Assembly (NCBI GenBank): GCA_031282385.1
Contig: JAITDV010000229.1
Location: 1-5,362 of the forward strand
Origin: Planctomycetaceae bacterium
GTDB taxonomy: Bacteria; Planctomycetota; Planctomycetia; Pirellulales; Thermoguttaceae
Reading direction: 5' to 3'
Length of the DNA stretch: 5,362 nucleotides
The translations under genes were made by a program, and so were the position numbers. Shown here one piece after another: positions 5,167-5,362 of the stretch (its first letter is position 1; each line of letters begins with the position of its first letter). The notes under the pieces are model-generated. The model saw nothing but the letters and a program-made list of their open reading frames with translations. It was not told where the DNA came from and ran no database searches.

Positions 5167-5362
5167 CATTGATTTTCAGTCCCGCCGTGTTGCAGTGAGT
5201 TGTTATGCATTGTTCTGTCTTGACGAAATACATTGTGGACTAAATAGTTGTCTCTGAAAAAGTCATTTGGTACTATAAATTCTGGGCTTATCTGGTTGCA
5301 ATTTAGAGTTATAATTTGCAATATAGTTATTGTTTTATCCGAGATTTTCCTTAAAACCTTGC
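5167..5362. other. Window end without a recognisable gene
   Basis: I find no coding signal here. A minus-strand open frame from 5321 to 4995 starts at TTG, crosses copy B and its duplication, has no family motif and is very likely spurious. The only notable item is GGTACTATAAATT at 5269-5281, which matches the repeat core apart from its first base and may be a fourth, truncated copy. Confidence 0.5.

Larger units (their letters stand above)
4913..5250. mobile_element. Possible element with inverted ends around copy B
   Basis: GACTAAATAGTT at 5238-5249 matches the right-end motif GACTGAATAGTT (3059-3070) at 11 of 12 positions and is inverted relative to the left end at 4913. TTGTGGA precedes both right ends, at 5234 and near 3038. 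This would make copy B a 338-bp relative of the 2629-3073 segment with a different interior. The right end is short and diverged, so this is tentative. Confidence 0.25.

Noticed and set aside
4995..5321. 108-residue minus-strand open frame
   Set aside because: It starts at TTG, runs through repeat copy B and its tandem duplication, and shows no family motif.

Overview
The window is AT-rich bacterial DNA with three protein genes, all on the minus strand. In transcription order they are a DinG/XPD-family DNA helicase that has lost its C-terminal half (4764-3190), a class I SAM-dependent methyltransferase (2600-1887) and a glycerate 2-kinase of the DUF4147/MOFRL type (1835-306). The helicase start, its iron-sulphur segment and the methyltransferase N-terminus resemble what I remember of Planctomycetota proteins. 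A planctomycete-like host with an AT-rich, repeat-laden genome is my best guess, but no marker gene here settles it.

Layout. 1-305 holds a 152-bp palindromic array of five CTCC-NNN-GGAG hairpins spaced 26-27 bp apart (23-174), then a reverse-oriented fragment of a dispersed repeat (244-298) that abuts the kinase stop codon. 306-1835 is the kinase, which carries a coding minisatellite. 1836-1886 is a 51-bp gap, and 1887-2600 is the methyltransferase, so these two may be co-transcribed. 2601-3189 has no gene. It holds a dispersed repeat copy (2629-2790), a 173-bp imperfect palindrome (2832-3004), and an inverted copy of the repeat terminus (3054-3073), so that 2629-3073 looks like a small element with inverted ends. 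A further hairpin (3077-3134) follows. 3190-4764 is the helicase fragment. 4765-4912 is its leader and probable promoter. 4913-5107 is a second copy of the dispersed repeat with an internal 38-bp duplication, followed by a short hairpin and about 195 bp in which I recognise only one more repeat core.

The genes show no shared pathway: DNA repair, methyl transfer and glycerate phosphorylation. The striking feature is the non-coding part. Each long gap is filled with structured, partly shared repeats, one gene ends abruptly beside them, and both enzymes whose family layout I know carry low-complexity insertions. This fits a genome shaped by non-autonomous repeats and gene decay. I see no convincing new defence, CRISPR or biosynthetic system.
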